A DNA stretch of 21,304 nucleotides, from assembly GCA_903772945.1 (NCBI GenBank), contig CAICTM010001866.1, positions 1 to 21,304 on the forward strand. Direction: 5' to 3'. Position 1 is the first letter of the stretch; each line of letters starts with the position of its first letter. The translations under genes and the position numbers were made by a program. Positions 20,108 to 21,304 of the stretch are shown piece after piece. Below the pieces are notes generated by a model, which saw only the letters and a list, made by a program, of their open reading frames with translations, had not been told where the DNA came from and searched no databases. This DNA is from Seminavis robusta. Its lineage: Eukaryota; Bacillariophyta; Bacillariophyceae; Naviculales; Naviculaceae.

Positions 20108-20917
20108 GGCCCTGGCATGGGCATCCTCGTCCTGCAATCCTTGTGGAATGGCTGCCCTGGAATCTTGTCCTCTTGCTGCCTTTCTTTGGTGCTTTTGCGG
20201 GCCGACCGGTGTCAGTGAGACCAAGCTGATCAGCTCTGGCCCTTGATCTTGTCTGTCTAGCACCTTAAGATTGAAAGCAAGGTCCAAACCAAGGGCTTTC
20301 TGCATCAGTTGGTGGCAGCGCTTGTTCTGTTGCATGTGAGATTGCTGATATCCCACAGATTTAATTTTTTATTGCAGTAAGGGCACTAAAACTCCTTCTT
20401 GATGATGCCATGGCTGCAAGTAGCTAGCCAACACTAGCGCTGCTACTAGTACTAGCTAGGCGCACTGGCTGGTGATTTGGATTCTGTGTGCTGGGAAACC
20501 GCCCGCTTACCAATCGGGATATTAGGTTATGGTACCAAAGAGAGGTTTGCCTTCCCGAAAAGACGGTCCAAAAAGTGGATCCCAAATCGTGAAGCAGGCA
20601 GTCTTTGCCGGCGGCCTTCGTTGCATGCCCATGCTGGAACACACAATCCGATTCCAATCACGCACGCATTCTTGGAAGAAATTACGTCACGGATCGGGAT
20701 CGTGCTGGTTGGCGTTTGGTACCTGCACGCATGTCGATTCTAGCACTACCTAAAATGCGCTTCTTAGATGAAACACGAACAAATAAGGGCGAAGAATCCA
20801 TCTTGGTTGAAGATGCATCAGGGCTTGATAGTTGATAAACGAAGCTGCAAACTGTTCCGGCCGGTTCCGAGAACAAGCAGTCTGGACCGTTGGTTCCATT
20901 GAGAGTTGACCAACTGG
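20108..20917. other. Intergenic region, no gene supported
   Basis: Several overlapping frames of 60-120 codons occur on both strands without recognisable features. A cluster of CTAG/AGCT palindromes lies at about 20418-20462. A minus-strand frame 19994-20356 overlaps the end of the preceding gene and is not supported. Confidence 0.4.
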
Positions 20918-21304
20918 TTAGTCTTCCCAAAGATCGATGTTCTTCCTCTTGACACCTCCACAGCTAGCACCATTGCGAGCCACCGAATCGTCATTGTTTC
21001 CAGTAGCAGCCCCAACAGTGCTGTACCTCACTCCTTTCGGATTCGGATACAACGATCGCACCGCCTTGACAAAGCACACCGGCAATGGCTTCCTCCCGTT
21101 GACAAACTTGTAACCGTTCACAGCATAGTACCAGTAGAAACACCAGCGCTTGTGGTTGGAGCCAAGTCATCGAAGTGATCACCGTCGAGATGTCCTTGAA
21201 GTTTGCTGGACACTGAAAGATACAGTTCGCAAATGTCAACATCTTCAAGAGGCAAGGTGAGAAGAATGCATTGGGTGAAACCATACTCGGAACAGCACTG
21301 GCAA
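20918..21304 (-). CDS. C-terminal end of an unrecognised protein, runs off the right edge (one frameshift)
   Basis: On the minus strand, sense continues from the window edge as SEYGFTQCILLTLPLEDVD and on to LQGHLDGDHFDD. It then changes frame near 21165 and goes on as LGSNHKRWCFYWYYAVNGYK, PLPVCFVKAVRSLYPNPKG and KRKNIDLWED, ending with TAA at 20918. The join is natural if one C is missing in GATGACTTGGCTCC, giving DDLGS. The Trp/Tyr-rich block followed by a basic patch looks like a structured C-terminal domain. I do not recognise the family. It may be a repeated or transposon-derived gene family of this genome, but the sequence does not show this. The start is outside the window. Confidence 0.5.

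Overview
The window looks like nuclear DNA of a stramenopile alga, most likely a pennate diatom. This is inferred from four things: ankyrin repeats of the HENGCPWD type common in diatoms, a short GT-AG intron, large proteins rich in low-complexity sequence, and genes spread on both strands without operons. The species cannot be fixed from the sequence alone.

Layout from left to right. 1-1846 has no convincing gene. 1847-9886 is one very large plus-strand gene region. Its product has a disordered N-terminus with a repeated RRxS-x-FRxSTG motif, four tandem CaMK-like Ser/Thr kinase domains (unit about 1,080 nt), an IQ-like helix, a coiled coil and a lysine/serine-rich tail. The array is cut by many 1-2 nt deletions relative to its own sister copies, so it is not one open frame as written. 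10979-12510 is an ankyrin-repeat protein with about 14 repeats and one single-base frameshift. 12713-13499 (minus) is a divergent trypsin-like serine peptidase whose frame is broken by a 7-nt tandem duplication. 13681-13834 is a near-perfect foldback element (MITE-like), followed by a TATA box. 14079-16539 is a coiled-coil/WD40-like gene with one 94-nt intron. 17543-18310 is an ambiguous ORF. 19056-20107 is an unrecognised conserved-looking protein. 20918-21304 (minus) is the C-terminal end of a gene that continues past the right edge.

The most interesting object is the four-kinase gene. It places four nearly identical catalytic domains behind an array of about six basophilic phospho-site repeats, which could make a self-phosphorylating scaffold. 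Copies 2-4 differ by very few substitutions but by many small deletions, and copy 1 has a divergent N-lobe joined to a homogenised C-lobe. This suggests recent tandem expansion or gene conversion, plus uncorrected sequencing errors in the repeat; true decay is the alternative. Single-base deletions of the same kind can explain the breaks in the ankyrin gene, the 19056 gene and the right-edge gene, so base-level accuracy of this contig should be doubted before calling pseudogenes.
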